Shown: positions 51,737 to 60,424 of the stretch, in pieces
Numbering within the stretch: position 1 is the stretch's first letter
How the letters are laid out: each line of letters opens with the position of its first letter
Source: Haloplanus sp. HW8-1
GTDB taxonomy: Archaea > Halobacteriota > Halobacteria > Halobacteriales > Haloferacaceae
Length of the DNA stretch: 64,000 bases
Assembly: GCF_023703795.1 (NCBI RefSeq)
Contig: NZ_CP098518.1
Coordinates: forward strand, 1,984,001 to 2,048,000
Reading direction: 5' to 3'
The notes under the pieces: model-generated
Told to the model about the DNA's origin: nothing
The model's database searches: none
What the model saw: only the letters and a program-made list of their open reading frames with translations
Program-made: the position numbers and the translations under genes

Positions 51737-52494
51737 CAGAGTCCGGTCGGGTGTTCGACGTACGTCGTCTCGACACCCCACCCCTCGATCAGGTCGCCGA
51801 GCCGACGGACTCCGAACGTCTCCGTGGCGTAGTGGCCGGCAAGGAAGACGTTCATGCCCCGGTCCCGGGCCTCGTGGTACGCCTGTTGTTTCCCCTCGCC
51901 CGTGACGAGGGCGTCGAGGCCCGCGGCGGCCGCCTCCGCGATCCAGTCCACGCCACTTCCGGTGACGACGCCCACGTCCTCGATCTCGTCGGGGCCGAAC
52001 CCGAGGATCTGCGTCTCCGTCTCCAGTTCCCGATCCAGCAGGGCGGCCACTTCGTCGACGGTGTACGGGTCCGCCGCCCTCCCCCGCGTCCCGACGACCT
52101 CCGAGCCGTGGGCCCCGAAGGGGGCGCGCTCCGCGAGGCCGAGGACGTCGGCGACGCCCGCCGCGTTGCCGAGTTCCTGGTGGCCGTCGAGGGGCAGATG
52201 AGAGACGTACAGCGCCACGTCGTTTCGGACGAGCGGTTCGATCCGGTCGTAATGCAGGTCGGTGAGCCGGTCGAACCCACCCCACGCGAGGCCGTGGTGG
52301 ACGACGAGGAGGTCGGCACCGTGATCGACCGCCGCCTCGATGGTCGCCTCGGCGGCGTCGACGGCGAGGGCCACGCGATCGACCGCCCCGTCGCGCCGGC
52401 CCACCTGCAACCCGTTCGCACTCGCGTCCAGGTCGGCGTAGTCGTCGGTTCGGAGTCGCTCGTCCAGTCGGTCGACGAACTCGCTGCGGTCCAT
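51736..52494 (-). CDS. Nif3-like dinuclear metal centre protein
   Basis: Hexameric metal-binding protein of the NIF3/DUF34 family, 252 residues. Metal ligands: VVHHGLAWGG (two His), SHLPLDGHQELGN (Asp/His), and late VFLAGHYATETFG. NGLQVGR near the N-terminus is typical. It is thought to act in cofactor or nucleotide metabolism; GTP cyclohydrolase I type 2 has been claimed, but the true reaction is not settled. Start ATG 52494. It precedes dhs on the same strand, separated by element A, and may share its transcript. Confidence 0.9.
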   Translation of the reverse strand: MDRSEFVDRLDERLRTDDYADLDASANGLQVGRRDGAVDRVALAVDAAEATIEAAVDHGADLLVVHHGLAWGGFDRLTDLHYDRIEPLVRNDVALYVSHLPLDGHQELGNAAGVADVLGLAERAPFGAHGSEVVGTRGRAADPYTVDEVAALLDRELETETQILGFGPDEIEDVGVVTGSGVDWIAEAAAAGLDALVTGEGKQQAYHEARDRGMNVFLAGHYATETFGVRRLGDLIEGWGVETTYVEHPTGL

Positions 52495-52594
52495 ACCGAC
52501 CCGTCGGCCGGCGGGGACTAGTGCTCTTCGCTGGCGCCGTCGGTCGCTTCCGAGCGGACACAAGATATTTTTCGGCGAGGGGTAGGGGGCGAAC

Positions 52595-53002
52595 GTGACC
52601 CGTCGCCGATTTCTCGCACTTTGTGGAACGATTCTCGGCGCTGGTGCGGGGTGTCTCGACGGCACGGCCGACGAGCAACGGACTGCTCCGCCGACGGTGA
52701 CCGACACCCCGACGGTGGCACTGACCGACACTGTCTCGCCGGGGTCGGCGGACAGCGAACGGGCCGCGAGTCCCCACGAGTTCGTCCACGTTGAGCGGGT
52801 GTCGACCCGAACCGTACTGGCGGCTCCCGAGAACGAGACGGCGACCTTCGAGAATCTGAGTCGCCAGCGACGACGGACGTTCAGAGTGGCACTGAAGCGA
52901 GAGCGAGTGGCTGCCGACGGGTGAAGTTTTTACAACGAGTCCAGGCCGACGTACGTGCGCTACAACGGGGCCTGGTTTCGCGTCCTCGTCGCAGTCCACT
53001 GA
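52595..53002 (+). pseudogene. Tat lipoprotein gene with one in-frame TGA
   Basis: GTG start at 52595, then a Tat signal (TRRRFLALCG) and lipidated Cys in AGC, a Thr/Ser-rich linker and a domain with FVHVERVSTRTVLAAPENET and RRTFRVALKRERVAADG. At 52922 there is a TGA; the same frame then continues SFYNESRPTYVRYNGAWFRV and stops at 53000. The end YVRYNGAWFRVLVAVH is typical of the C-terminus of a haloarchaeal lipoprotein domain (DUF7979-like, tentative), so the stop has cut the gene. Whether it is a nonsense mutation, sequencing error or read-through cannot be decided here. Convergent with the agmatinase gene, whose stop lies five bases beyond. Confidence 0.65.
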
Positions 53003-53007
53003 TTCCG

Positions 53008-53844
53008 CTACGCGTCGGCGTGGGCGAAGACGAACGTCCGCAACAGGTGGCCGCCGAGCGTCGCCGCCTGCCCGTCGTCGCGGTCGTTCACCTCGACCAC
53101 GTCGGCGCCGTCGGCGTGTGGGGCGACGGCGCGGACCACGGCTTCCATCTCCCGTGCCGCCAGTCCGCCGGGCTCCATCGTTCCCGTTCCCGGCGCGACC
53201 CCGGGGTCGGCGGCGTCGATGTCGACACTCAGGTACGTCGTCGCGGCGTCGAGGGTCCCGACGGTCGCACCTGCGGCGTCGACGACGGCCGCCGCACCGC
53301 GCTCCCGGACCGTCTCGGGGGCGACGACGGTTACGTCATCCTCGCGCGCCCGTTCCCACTCGGCCTCGCTCCCGGCGCGGGCGCCCACGATCACGGCGTG
53401 ATCGGCCGTCTCGAGAACCCGCCGCGTCACGCAGGCGTGGCTCCACGGATCGCCGTCGAAGTCGGTCCGGAGGTCGAGGTGGGCGTCCAGACAGACGAAC
53501 AGGTCGGGGTCGACCGCCCGGACTCCCGCGACGGTGACGGTGTGTTCACCACCCAACAGGAGCGGGACGGCCCCCTCCCGGACGACGTCGGAGAGGTCGC
53601 CCGCGAGGAAGTCGACGTACTCGGCGACGTCGCTCCAGGCGTGGAGGTCCCCGGCGTCGTGGACGGCCAGTTCGGAGACGTGTCGATCGGTTCGGTGGTC
53701 GTAATCCTCGAACGATTCGGCGAAACGCCGCACCCGGTCAGGGCCGAACCGGGTGCCGGGCTGGAAGGTCGTGGAGACATCGAGCGGTGCGCCGACGACG
53801 ACGTAGGCCGCGTCCGCGCGGTCGGCGGTCGCACCGGGGAACAT
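53008..53844 (-). CDS. speB: Agmatinase-family ureohydrolase
   Basis: Manganese ureohydrolase of 278 residues. Metal motifs GGEH (98-101), DAHLD (D120, H122, D124) and SVDIDAADP (D208, D210) are intact. A late EVNDRDDG box is near the canonical E-x-N-P. Family members remove urea from agmatine. In haloarchaea, an agmatinase-like protein encoded beside eIF5A has been implicated in hypusine formation, removing urea from an agmatine-modified lysine. It directly follows eIF5A on this strand; between the two lies the 82-bp element B, which ends one base before its ATG (53844). Confidence 0.85.
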   Translation of the reverse strand: MFPGATADRADAAYVVVGAPLDVSTTFQPGTRFGPDRVRRFAESFEDYDHRTDRHVSELAVHDAGDLHAWSDVAEYVDFLAGDLSDVVREGAVPLLLGGEHTVTVAGVRAVDPDLFVCLDAHLDLRTDFDGDPWSHACVTRRVLETADHAVIVGARAGSEAEWERAREDDVTVVAPETVRERGAAAVVDAAGATVGTLDAATTYLSVDIDAADPGVAPGTGTMEPGGLAAREMEAVVRAVAPHADGADVVEVNDRDDGQAATLGGHLLRTFVFAHADA

Positions 53845-53845
53845 T

Positions 53846-53927
53846 ATGATGGTCGCTGTAACTGTCCGCCGGCGGGTCGCCGCGACGTTCCGGCGACCCG
53901 TCTGTACTGACTTACAGGCGTCATCAT
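53846..53927. repeat. 82-bp hairpin element B, between eIF5A and speB
   Basis: Second copy of the family. It is an inverted repeat with outer arms ATGATG/CATCAT, the same 9+8+9 stem-loop GGGTCGCCG...CGGCGACCC and the same asymmetric spots (AACTG and GTACTGACTTACA). It starts at the eIF5A stop codon (53927) and ends one base before the agmatinase ATG. Compared with A, the arms differ in sequence yet keep pairing, e.g. T-A in A is C-G in B beside the loop stem. Confidence 0.8.
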
Positions 53928-54301
53928 CACACGATCTTCCGCTGTCCCTCGTACTCCAAGTACTCGATTTCGTCGTCGGGCGACAGGTCCTCGCCGTCGG
54001 GAACCCGCATCGTGAACGTCTCGTAGGTGTCGAGGTCCATGATCTGGGCGTCGTCGCCGGAGACGGAGACGACCTGCCCGCCCTTCCGTTCGACGATGGG
54101 GACCCACACCTTCGCGTCGACCGGTTGGCTGAGCGAGCGCTTCTTGCTGTCGAAGACACCCTTGCCTTCGATTCGAGCCTTGGCACTGCCGTGTTTCCCG
54201 GGTTTGGCCGTGCTGTAGGCGTTGATCTTGCATGGGGAGTCTTCCATCATCACGTAGCTCCCTTCCTGCAGTTCTCGGACCTGCTTTTGCTCTCTCGCCA
54301 T
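53927..54301 (-). CDS. eif5a: Translation initiation factor 5A
   Basis: Factor of 124 residues that helps the ribosome join difficult peptide bonds. The modified lysine is K36 in [13 protein letters not shown], the invariant hypusination loop. N-terminal SH3-like and C-terminal OB-like parts fit the usual length. ATG 54301 ([17 protein letters not shown]). It is first in a two-gene unit with the agmatinase, separated from it only by hairpin element B. Together with dhs it forms the hypusine pathway in this window. Confidence 0.96.
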   Translation of the reverse strand: MAREQKQVRELQEGSYVMMEDSPCKINAYSTAKPGKHGSAKARIEGKGVFDSKKRSLSQPVDAKVWVPIVERKGGQVVSVSGDDAQIMDLDTYETFTMRVPDGEDLSPDDEIEYLEYEGQRKIV

Positions 54302-54355
54302 ATGCGTCGATAACGGAAGCCGGTGTATAAACCGTTTGGAAAGCCCTGCAGGCCG

Positions 54356-56029
54356 TTACTCGTCGCGACGCCGACGCATCTCCTGTCTGGTGAACTGGGG
54401 GCGTGCACGAACGCCGCGCTTCCGTCGGAGCGAGCGATAGAGCAGGACGCCGACAGGCAGGGTGATGACGCCGGCGACGATGGCCGCCTCCGGCGCTTGG
54501 TTGAACGAGTAGAGGATGGCCGTCGAGAGTACGCCGACCGCCGCTAGAATGCTGTAGGTGATGCGTTTGGCCAGTTGATCGAGGACGTCGTGTTCGTCGT
54601 CGAGTTGCACCTGGACCGTGAGGTCGTCGCGCTTGACCCGATCGAGGACGTCGTCGAGTTTCGGCGGGACGGTTACCAGCGAGCGGGCCGTCTCCTCCAG
54701 TTGGTCGCCCGCCGACTCCACGGCCTGCCGGACGCCCTCCTCGCGGTAGCCCTGTTCGGTGAGGTAGTCGGTCGCTACGGAGATGAAATCGAAGTCGGGA
54801 TCGAGGGTGACACACACCCCCTCGACAACCGTCGCGACCCGCAGGATGAGCGCGAAGTTCCGCGGCAGACGCAGCGGGAACTCGTAGATGGTGTCCTCGA
54901 CCTGCTGGATCACCTGCTGGACGCGATACTGTTCGAGGTCCTCGCCGCGCACATCGGCGATGGCCAGTTCCATCACCTGTCCCATCACCTCGCGGTCGGC
55001 CGTGGGACTCAGCGTCCCCATCTCGACCATCGCGTCGAGGATGCCGTCGATGTCCTGGTTGGCGACGGCGATGTAGAAATCGACGATCTTCCGCTGGAAG
55101 AACGCGTCGACCCGGCCGCTCATGCCGAAGTCATAGAAGATGATCGCCCCGTCCTCGTCGACCGACAGGTTCCCGGGGTGGGGATCGGCGTGGAAGACGC
55201 CGTCCTCGATGATCATCTGGAGGTAGATGCGCTGGAGACTCTCGGCAAGGTCGCTCCGATCCAGCCCCTGTTCGTCGAGACGGTCCACGTCGCTGATCTT
55301 GACGCCGCCGATGTACTCCATCACCAGGACGCGATCCCCCGAGAGTTCGTCGACGCCTTCGGGGATGCGGATGCGGTCGTTGTCGAGGAAGTTCTCGCGG
55401 ATCTCGCCGAGCATGCGACGCTCTCTGGCGTAGTCCATCTCCTCTCTGATTGTGTTGGAGAATTCGTCGGCGAGATTCGACACCGAGAAACTCCTGGCCT
55501 CGTCGGTAAAGCGGAGGAGAAGCGGCAGGAGCCACTCGATCGCTCGGAGGTCGGCCTCGACGAGGTCCTCGATCCCCGGGCGTCGGACCTTGATCGCCAC
55601 CTGTTCGTCCTCGTAGGTTGCCCGGTACACCTGACCGAGGCTGGCGCCACTGATGGCCTCCCGTTCGAAGTCGTCGAACACCTCGTCGACGGGCCCGACG
55701 TCGGCCTCCAGTACCGGTTTCGTCTCCGCCCACGGGGCCGGGGGGACGTCGTCCTGAAGCGTGGTCAGGACGTCGATGTAGGCGGGCGGGAGGACGTCCG
55801 GTCGAGTCGACAGCAACTGTCCGAGCTTGATGAACGTCGGCCCGAGAGTGAGCAGCGAGTCGAGGAGACGGTCGGCCCGCCGCCGCTGGGTTTCGGTATC
55901 CACGCTCCGCTGGCCGCCGAAGACGAGGTACCGCCGGCGGTCGCGGGCGTACGCGACGATGAGTGGGAAAAACTGGTAGAGGACACGGACGAAGCGCCAG
56001 TACGCGCGGAGATTGACCAGCGTAACCAC
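54356..56029 (-). CDS. ABC1/UbiB family protein kinase-like protein
   Basis: Protein of 557 residues. The UbiB-specific KxGQ motif (TFIKLGQLLSTRPDVLP) precedes an atypical kinase domain: Ala-rich loop ISGASLGQVYRA, VAIKVRRPG with the ATP-binding Lys, DPHPGN catalytic loop and IIFYDFG metal loop. Two C-terminal membrane helices (about 500-540) are as in UbiB/COQ8. Known members support quinone biosynthesis or lipid handling by ATPase activity. Start ATG 56029, near FRVLYQFFPLIVAYARD. It is six bases after the Hsp20 gene, so they share a transcript. Confidence 0.9.
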   Translation of the reverse strand: MVTLVNLRAYWRFVRVLYQFFPLIVAYARDRRRYLVFGGQRSVDTETQRRRADRLLDSLLTLGPTFIKLGQLLSTRPDVLPPAYIDVLTTLQDDVPPAPWAETKPVLEADVGPVDEVFDDFEREAISGASLGQVYRATYEDEQVAIKVRRPGIEDLVEADLRAIEWLLPLLLRFTDEARSFSVSNLADEFSNTIREEMDYARERRMLGEIRENFLDNDRIRIPEGVDELSGDRVLVMEYIGGVKISDVDRLDEQGLDRSDLAESLQRIYLQMIIEDGVFHADPHPGNLSVDEDGAIIFYDFGMSGRVDAFFQRKIVDFYIAVANQDIDGILDAMVEMGTLSPTADREVMGQVMELAIADVRGEDLEQYRVQQVIQQVEDTIYEFPLRLPRNFALILRVATVVEGVCVTLDPDFDFISVATDYLTEQGYREEGVRQAVESAGDQLEETARSLVTVPPKLDDVLDRVKRDDLTVQVQLDDEHDVLDQLAKRITYSILAAVGVLSTAILYSFNQAPEAAIVAGVITLPVGVLLYRSLRRKRGVRARPQFTRQEMRRRRDE

Positions 56030-56035
56030 CCGGGC

Positions 56036-56392
56036 TTACGCGTCCTCGATCGGGACGGACTGCTCCGGCGCGGCCTCGTACTTCGGGAGTCGGAGTTCGA
56101 GGACGCCTCGTTCCATCGACCCCTCGGCACCCGCTCCCGTCGCGTCCGGTGGCAGCGGTAACTCGGCGTCCAGAAAGAGCGGCCGATCCTCCCGCACGTA
56201 CTCGAACGCTCCCGGGAGCGACTTTTCCCGTCTGGCTTCGACGAGCAGCCGTCCCTTCTCGACGCGGACGTCGAGGGTGTCCGCCGTCGCGCCGGGGAGG
56301 TCGACGACAAGCAGGTAGGCGTCCTCGCTTTCGAGCAGATCCGCGAACACTGCCTCGGGAAGGTCCCGAAGCGCGTCCCGCAGTGCTGACAT
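56036..56392 (-). CDS. Hsp20/alpha-crystallin family small heat-shock protein
   Basis: Chaperone of 118 residues. The alpha-crystallin domain runs from YLLVVDLPGATADTLDVRV to RGVLELRLPKYE with the usual LPG near the start and the G-x-L near the end. It lacks a long N-terminal arm. The gene comes just before the UbiB-like kinase on the same strand and would be transcribed with it. Its promoter lies in the 98 bases shared with moeA. Confidence 0.85.
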   Translation of the reverse strand: MSALRDALRDLPEAVFADLLESEDAYLLVVDLPGATADTLDVRVEKGRLLVEARREKSLPGAFEYVREDRPLFLDAELPLPPDATGAGAEGSMERGVLELRLPKYEAAPEQSVPIEDA

Positions 56393-56490
56393 GGACCGAA
56401 GTAAGGGACGGGGATCGAAAAAGGCCGCGGTGTCTGCGAGGCTACGGACGCCGGCTACGGGTTTTTGTATCCCCGAACGTAAAGGCGGGT

Positions 56491-57714
56491 ATGAGTCACG
56501 ACGACCTCGAACGCGCGGGATTCAAGGACCGCACGCGCGTCGCTGAGGCCCTGGAGACCGTCCTCGGTGCGGTCTCGGGGCACGACAGAACCGACCGAGT
56601 GGCGCTCGGCCGGGCCGACGGCCGTACGCTCGCGGAGACGGTGACCGCCCCCTCGCCCGTCCCCGGCTACGACCGTGCGGCGATGGACGGCTACGCCGTC
56701 CAGGCCGCGGACACCTTCGGCGCGAGCGACCGGTCGCCGGCGGTCCTCCGCGAGAGCGACGACGGTGCCGTGACGCCCGACGCGGCCGTCCGCGTCCACA
56801 CCGGGAGCGACCTTCCCGACGGTGCCGACGCCGTCGTCATGATCGAGGAGACCGAGACCGTCGGCGACGAGATCGAGGTGTTCGACGCCGTCGCCGAGGG
56901 CGAGAACGTCGGCGACGTCGGCGAGGACGTGGCCGAGGGCACGGAACTCTACGATCCGGGACACCGGCTCCGCCCCTCGGATCTCGGCCTGTTGAAGTCC
57001 GTCGGCGTCGATCGGGTCGAGGTGTACGACCCGCCGACGGTCGGCGTGATCCCGACCGGCGAGGAACTCGTCCAGCGCGACCCCGCCCCCGGGGAGGTGA
57101 TCGAGACCAACGGCCTGACCGTCTCCCGACTGGCCGACCGCTGGGGGGCCGTCCCCACCTATCGGAACGTCGTCGACGACGACCCCAACGCCATCCGCGC
57201 CGCGATTCAGCGCGATCTCGCGAAGGACGTGGTCGTCACCACCGGTGGCTCGTCGGTCGGCGAACGCGACCACACGCCCGAGGTCGTCGACGACCTGGGT
57301 GAGGTCCTGGTCCACGGCGTCGCGCTCAAGCCCGGCCATCCCGTCGCGCTCGGCGTCGTCGAGGGGACGCCCGTGATCATGCTCCCCGGCTACCCCGTCG
57401 CTTGCATCGTCAACGCCGTCCAGTTCCTCCGTCCCGTCCTCAAACGCGCCGGCAACGCCCCCGTTCCCGACCTCCCGACCGTCGAGGCCGCCCTCTCGCG
57501 GAAGATTTCGAGCGAACCGGGGACGCGGACGTTCGCCCGGGTCCGACTGCGCGAGGCGGACGACGGCCGGATCGCCGAGCCCACCCGTGCCAGCGGGTCC
57601 GGCGTCCTCTCCAGTGTCGCCCTCGCCGACGGCTGGGTCGTCGTCCCCGAGGGCCGCGAGGGGTACGACGCCGGTGACACCGTCGCGGTCGAGAACTGGG
57701 AGTGGTCGGCATGA
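56491..57714 (+). CDS. moeA: Molybdopterin molybdotransferase MoeA, copy 1
   Basis: Enzyme of 407 residues that inserts molybdate into molybdopterin. Elements: VPGYDRAAMDGYAVQA, TGSDLPDGADAVVMIEE, the MoCF motif VVVTTGGSSVGERDHTPEVV and VALKPGHPVALGV, then LPGYPVACIVNAVQF. The C-terminal domain IV is present. ATG 56491 follows TTTTTGTAT by about 25 bases. The next gene is a second MoeA that overlaps by four bases. Needed for molybdo- or tungsto-enzymes. Confidence 0.93.
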   Translation: MSHDDLERAGFKDRTRVAEALETVLGAVSGHDRTDRVALGRADGRTLAETVTAPSPVPGYDRAAMDGYAVQAADTFGASDRSPAVLRESDDGAVTPDAAVRVHTGSDLPDGADAVVMIEETETVGDEIEVFDAVAEGENVGDVGEDVAEGTELYDPGHRLRPSDLGLLKSVGVDRVEVYDPPTVGVIPTGEELVQRDPAPGEVIETNGLTVSRLADRWGAVPTYRNVVDDDPNAIRAAIQRDLAKDVVVTTGGSSVGERDHTPEVVDDLGEVLVHGVALKPGHPVALGVVEGTPVIMLPGYPVACIVNAVQFLRPVLKRAGNAPVPDLPTVEAALSRKISSEPGTRTFARVRLREADDGRIAEPTRASGSGVLSSVALADGWVVVPEGREGYDAGDTVAVENWEWSA

Positions 57715-59594
57715 CGGACCGCAGACAGTTCCGCGACCTCGCCTCCCCTGCGGAGGCCCGCGAGGCCATCGGAAGCCTCGATCTGACGCCCGATCCCGAG
57801 GCGGTCCCACTGGACGACGCCCGGGGCCGCGTCCTCGCCGAACGGATCGACGCCGCCCTCGACGTGCCGGGATTCGACCGTGCGAGCGTCGACGGCTACG
57901 CCGTCCGCGCCCGCGATACCTTCGGCGCCGACGAGGCCGACCCGGTCGTCCTCGACCGGATCGGAACGGTCCACGCCGGTTCCGAACCCGACGTCGAGGT
58001 GCGGGAGGGGACCTGTGCCGAGATTTCGACCGGCGCGGTGCTGCCTCCCGGCGCCGACGCCGTCGTGATGGTGGAACGCACCGACGATACCGAGGCGGGC
58101 ATCGCGATCCGTACCTCGGTCGCACCGGGTGACCGCGTGATGGTCGCGGGCGCAGACGTGGCTGCCGGATCGCGCGCACTCGGTCCGGGCACCCTGCTCA
58201 CCCCCCGTGAGATCGGCCTGCTGTCCGCCCTCGGCGTCGACGAGGTGCCCGTCCGCGGCACGCCCACGGTCGGCATCGTCTCGACCGGCGACGAACTCGT
58301 CCGGCCCGGCGGGGACCTCCACAGCGAGGCCGGACAGATCTACGACGTGAACTCCTACACCATCGCCGCGGGCGTCGAGGAGGCGGGCGGCGAGGCCGTC
58401 CTCTACCCCCACGCCGGCGACGACTACGACGAGATGGAGCGTCTGCTCGTCGAGGCCGCCGACGAGTGTGACCTCGTCCTCTCCTCGGGGTCGACCTCCG
58501 CGAGCGCCGTCGACGTGATCTACCGCGTCATCGAGAGCGAAGGGGAACTCCTCTTGCACGGCGTCTCGGTCAAGCCGGGCAAGCCCATGCTCGTCGGTCG
58601 CCTGGAGGACTCGGCGTACGTCGGCCTCCCGGGGTATCCGGTCTCCGCGCTCACCATCTTCCGGACCTTCGTCGCGCCCGCGATCCGGGCGGCCGCCGGA
58701 CTTCCAGAGCCGCGGACGGCGACCGTCGAGGGACGGATGGCGGTCCAGGAGCGCTACAGCGAGGGTCGGACGCGGCTCATGCCGGCGGGGCTGATCGAGG
58801 CCGGCGGGGAGACTCTCGTCTACCCTGTCGACAAGGGAAGCGGCGCGACGACGAGCCTGGTCGAAGCCGACGGCGTCGTCGAGGTTGACGCCGACACCGA
58901 CTACCTCGCCGAGGGCGAGACGGTGACCGTCCAACTGTTCTCGCCGGACGTCCGTGCCCCCACCCTGCTCGGCGTCGGCGAGGACGACCCCGCCCTCTCT
59001 CGGCTGCTCGACGGACTGGAGCGCCCGCGCTACCTCGACGTGGGGAGTCGACAGGGACGGCGCCGCCTCCGGGACGGGGTGCCCGACGTGGCGGTCGTCT
59101 CCGGCCCCTCGGATCGCGACGTGGACGCCGTGGACCTGGGAGGGTGGACCCGCGAGTGGGGGCTCGTCGTCCCCGGCGGGAACCCTCGGGACGTGACGGG
59201 ACTGTCCGACCTGGTCGACCGCGACCTCAGGTTCGTCAACCGCTCGACCGACTCCGGGCTCCGTGCCAGCCTCGACGCCGCCCTCGACGACCTCGCCGCC
59301 GACCGCGACGTGACGGCCCGAGACCTCGCCGACGCCGTCGACGGCTACGACCTGACGGTCAAGGGATTCGAGAGCCCCGCACGGAAGGTTCTCGGCGGCG
59401 CGGCCGACGCCGGCCTCGGCCTCCGGGCGACGGCCGACGCACTCGACTGTGGGTTCGTCCCCCTCGGCACCGAATCCGTGCGCGTTCTGGCCCCCCCCGA
59501 CCGCACGGACAAACCGAGCGTCGCGGCGCTCGGACGGGCCATCGACACGGCCCTCGACGACGCCGTCTCGGATCTCTCCGGCTTCGACGGCTGA
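57711..59594 (+). CDS. MoeA fused to a periplasmic-binding-like domain
   Basis: Protein of 627 residues. The first about 400 are MoeA (VPGFDRASVDGYAVRA, STGAVLPPGADAVVMVE, LVLSSGSTSASAVDVIYRVI, SVKPGKPMLVG, LPGYPVSALTIFRTF). The MoCF motif is SGSTSAS rather than GGSSVG. The C-terminal about 220 residues form a PBP-like domain (VVPGGNPRDVTGLSDL, RFVNRSTDSGLRASLD, CGFVPLGTESVRVL), found in archaeal MoeA-PBP fusions, which may sense molybdate or a cofactor. Overlap with copy 1 by ATGA suggests translational coupling. Confidence 0.9.
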   Translation: MTDRRQFRDLASPAEAREAIGSLDLTPDPEAVPLDDARGRVLAERIDAALDVPGFDRASVDGYAVRARDTFGADEADPVVLDRIGTVHAGSEPDVEVREGTCAEISTGAVLPPGADAVVMVERTDDTEAGIAIRTSVAPGDRVMVAGADVAAGSRALGPGTLLTPREIGLLSALGVDEVPVRGTPTVGIVSTGDELVRPGGDLHSEAGQIYDVNSYTIAAGVEEAGGEAVLYPHAGDDYDEMERLLVEAADECDLVLSSGSTSASAVDVIYRVIESEGELLLHGVSVKPGKPMLVGRLEDSAYVGLPGYPVSALTIFRTFVAPAIRAAAGLPEPRTATVEGRMAVQERYSEGRTRLMPAGLIEAGGETLVYPVDKGSGATTSLVEADGVVEVDADTDYLAEGETVTVQLFSPDVRAPTLLGVGEDDPALSRLLDGLERPRYLDVGSRQGRRRLRDGVPDVAVVSGPSDRDVDAVDLGGWTREWGLVVPGGNPRDVTGLSDLVDRDLRFVNRSTDSGLRASLDAALDDLAADRDVTARDLADAVDGYDLTVKGFESPARKVLGGAADAGLGLRATADALDCGFVPLGTESVRVLAPPDRTDKPSVAALGRAIDTALDDAVSDLSGFDG

Positions 59595-59777
59595 CGCGTA
59601 CTCACTCCGAGCCGACGCTCCGATCGCCTGGGTCCCGGCCGGGACGTCTCGACCCTCCGTCCGTCTCGGCGGACCGACGGAGCGGGGTCGTCGAGGTAGT
59701 CGCGGCTCCACTCGCTTCGCCGAACACCCCATTCATGTGGCGGAGGCTATATGTGCCCACACTAGTTACGAGGGGTC

Positions 59778-60422
59778 GTGTCCGCCCACCCGACCATCCT
59801 CCACGTCGACGACGACCCGACGACGCTCGACCTCTCGAGCGACCGGGCCGACGACGAGGGACTGACGTGGCTGACGGCCTCCGATTCGGAGGCCGGACTG
59901 GCGATTCTGGCCGAGCGAGACGTGGACTGTCTGGTCAGTGATTCGTTCCGTACGCCCGACGGCGAGCCGTTCGTGACCCGTGCGACCGACGTCGACCCCG
60001 ATCTGCCAGTCGTCCTCTTTACCGCGGCCGACCGCGACGCGGTCGACGCCGAGGCCCGACGGACGGCCGCCCGGTACGTAAAAAAGGGGACGGCCGACGA
60101 GTTCGGTACCCTGCTCGATCACGTCTCGACGCTGCTCGACGGACCCCCGGACGGCTGGCGGTCCATCGGGCGCCACGACTGGGAAAAAGCGGGGACCAGC
60201 CTCGCGACGACCATCGTCACTGCCGTCGAGGCCGACACCGGTCGCGACGCCTCGACGATATCACCCCTCTACGAGAGCATCGACGCCGAGACGCTGGCGT
60301 CGCTCCTCCGGCGACCGGACGGCGAGGCACGTGACGGGATTCGAGTTCGATTCGGCTTCGCCGGGGAGGAACTCGCGGTGACGAGCGCGGGAGCGGTCCT
60401 CGTGCGGACCGAACGGGAGTAG
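59778..60422 (+). CDS. Receiver-HalOD1 response regulator
   Basis: Signal-transduction protein of 214 residues, GTG start. The receiver domain (about 5-120) has acidic HVDDDPT and phospho-Asp in CLVSDS (about 55), with Lys in RYVKKGT. The C-terminal part (about 135-214) is a HalOD1 output module (LATTIVTAVEADTGRDA, then LYESIDAETLASLLRRPDGE). No sensor kinase gene is next to it. Such combinations are known only in haloarchaea and their outputs are not well understood. The stop and the HAD gene's stop are two bases apart. Confidence 0.88.
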   Translation: MSAHPTILHVDDDPTTLDLSSDRADDEGLTWLTASDSEAGLAILAERDVDCLVSDSFRTPDGEPFVTRATDVDPDLPVVLFTAADRDAVDAEARRTAARYVKKGTADEFGTLLDHVSTLLDGPPDGWRSIGRHDWEKAGTSLATTIVTAVEADTGRDASTISPLYESIDAETLASLLRRPDGEARDGIRVRFGFAGEELAVTSAGAVLVRTERE

Positions 60423-60424
60423 CC

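Noticed and set aside
52922-52924. TGA in the lipoprotein gene as a selenocysteine codon
   Set aside because: Haloarchaea are not known to use selenocysteine, no SECIS-like structure was noticed, and the position is not a redox motif.
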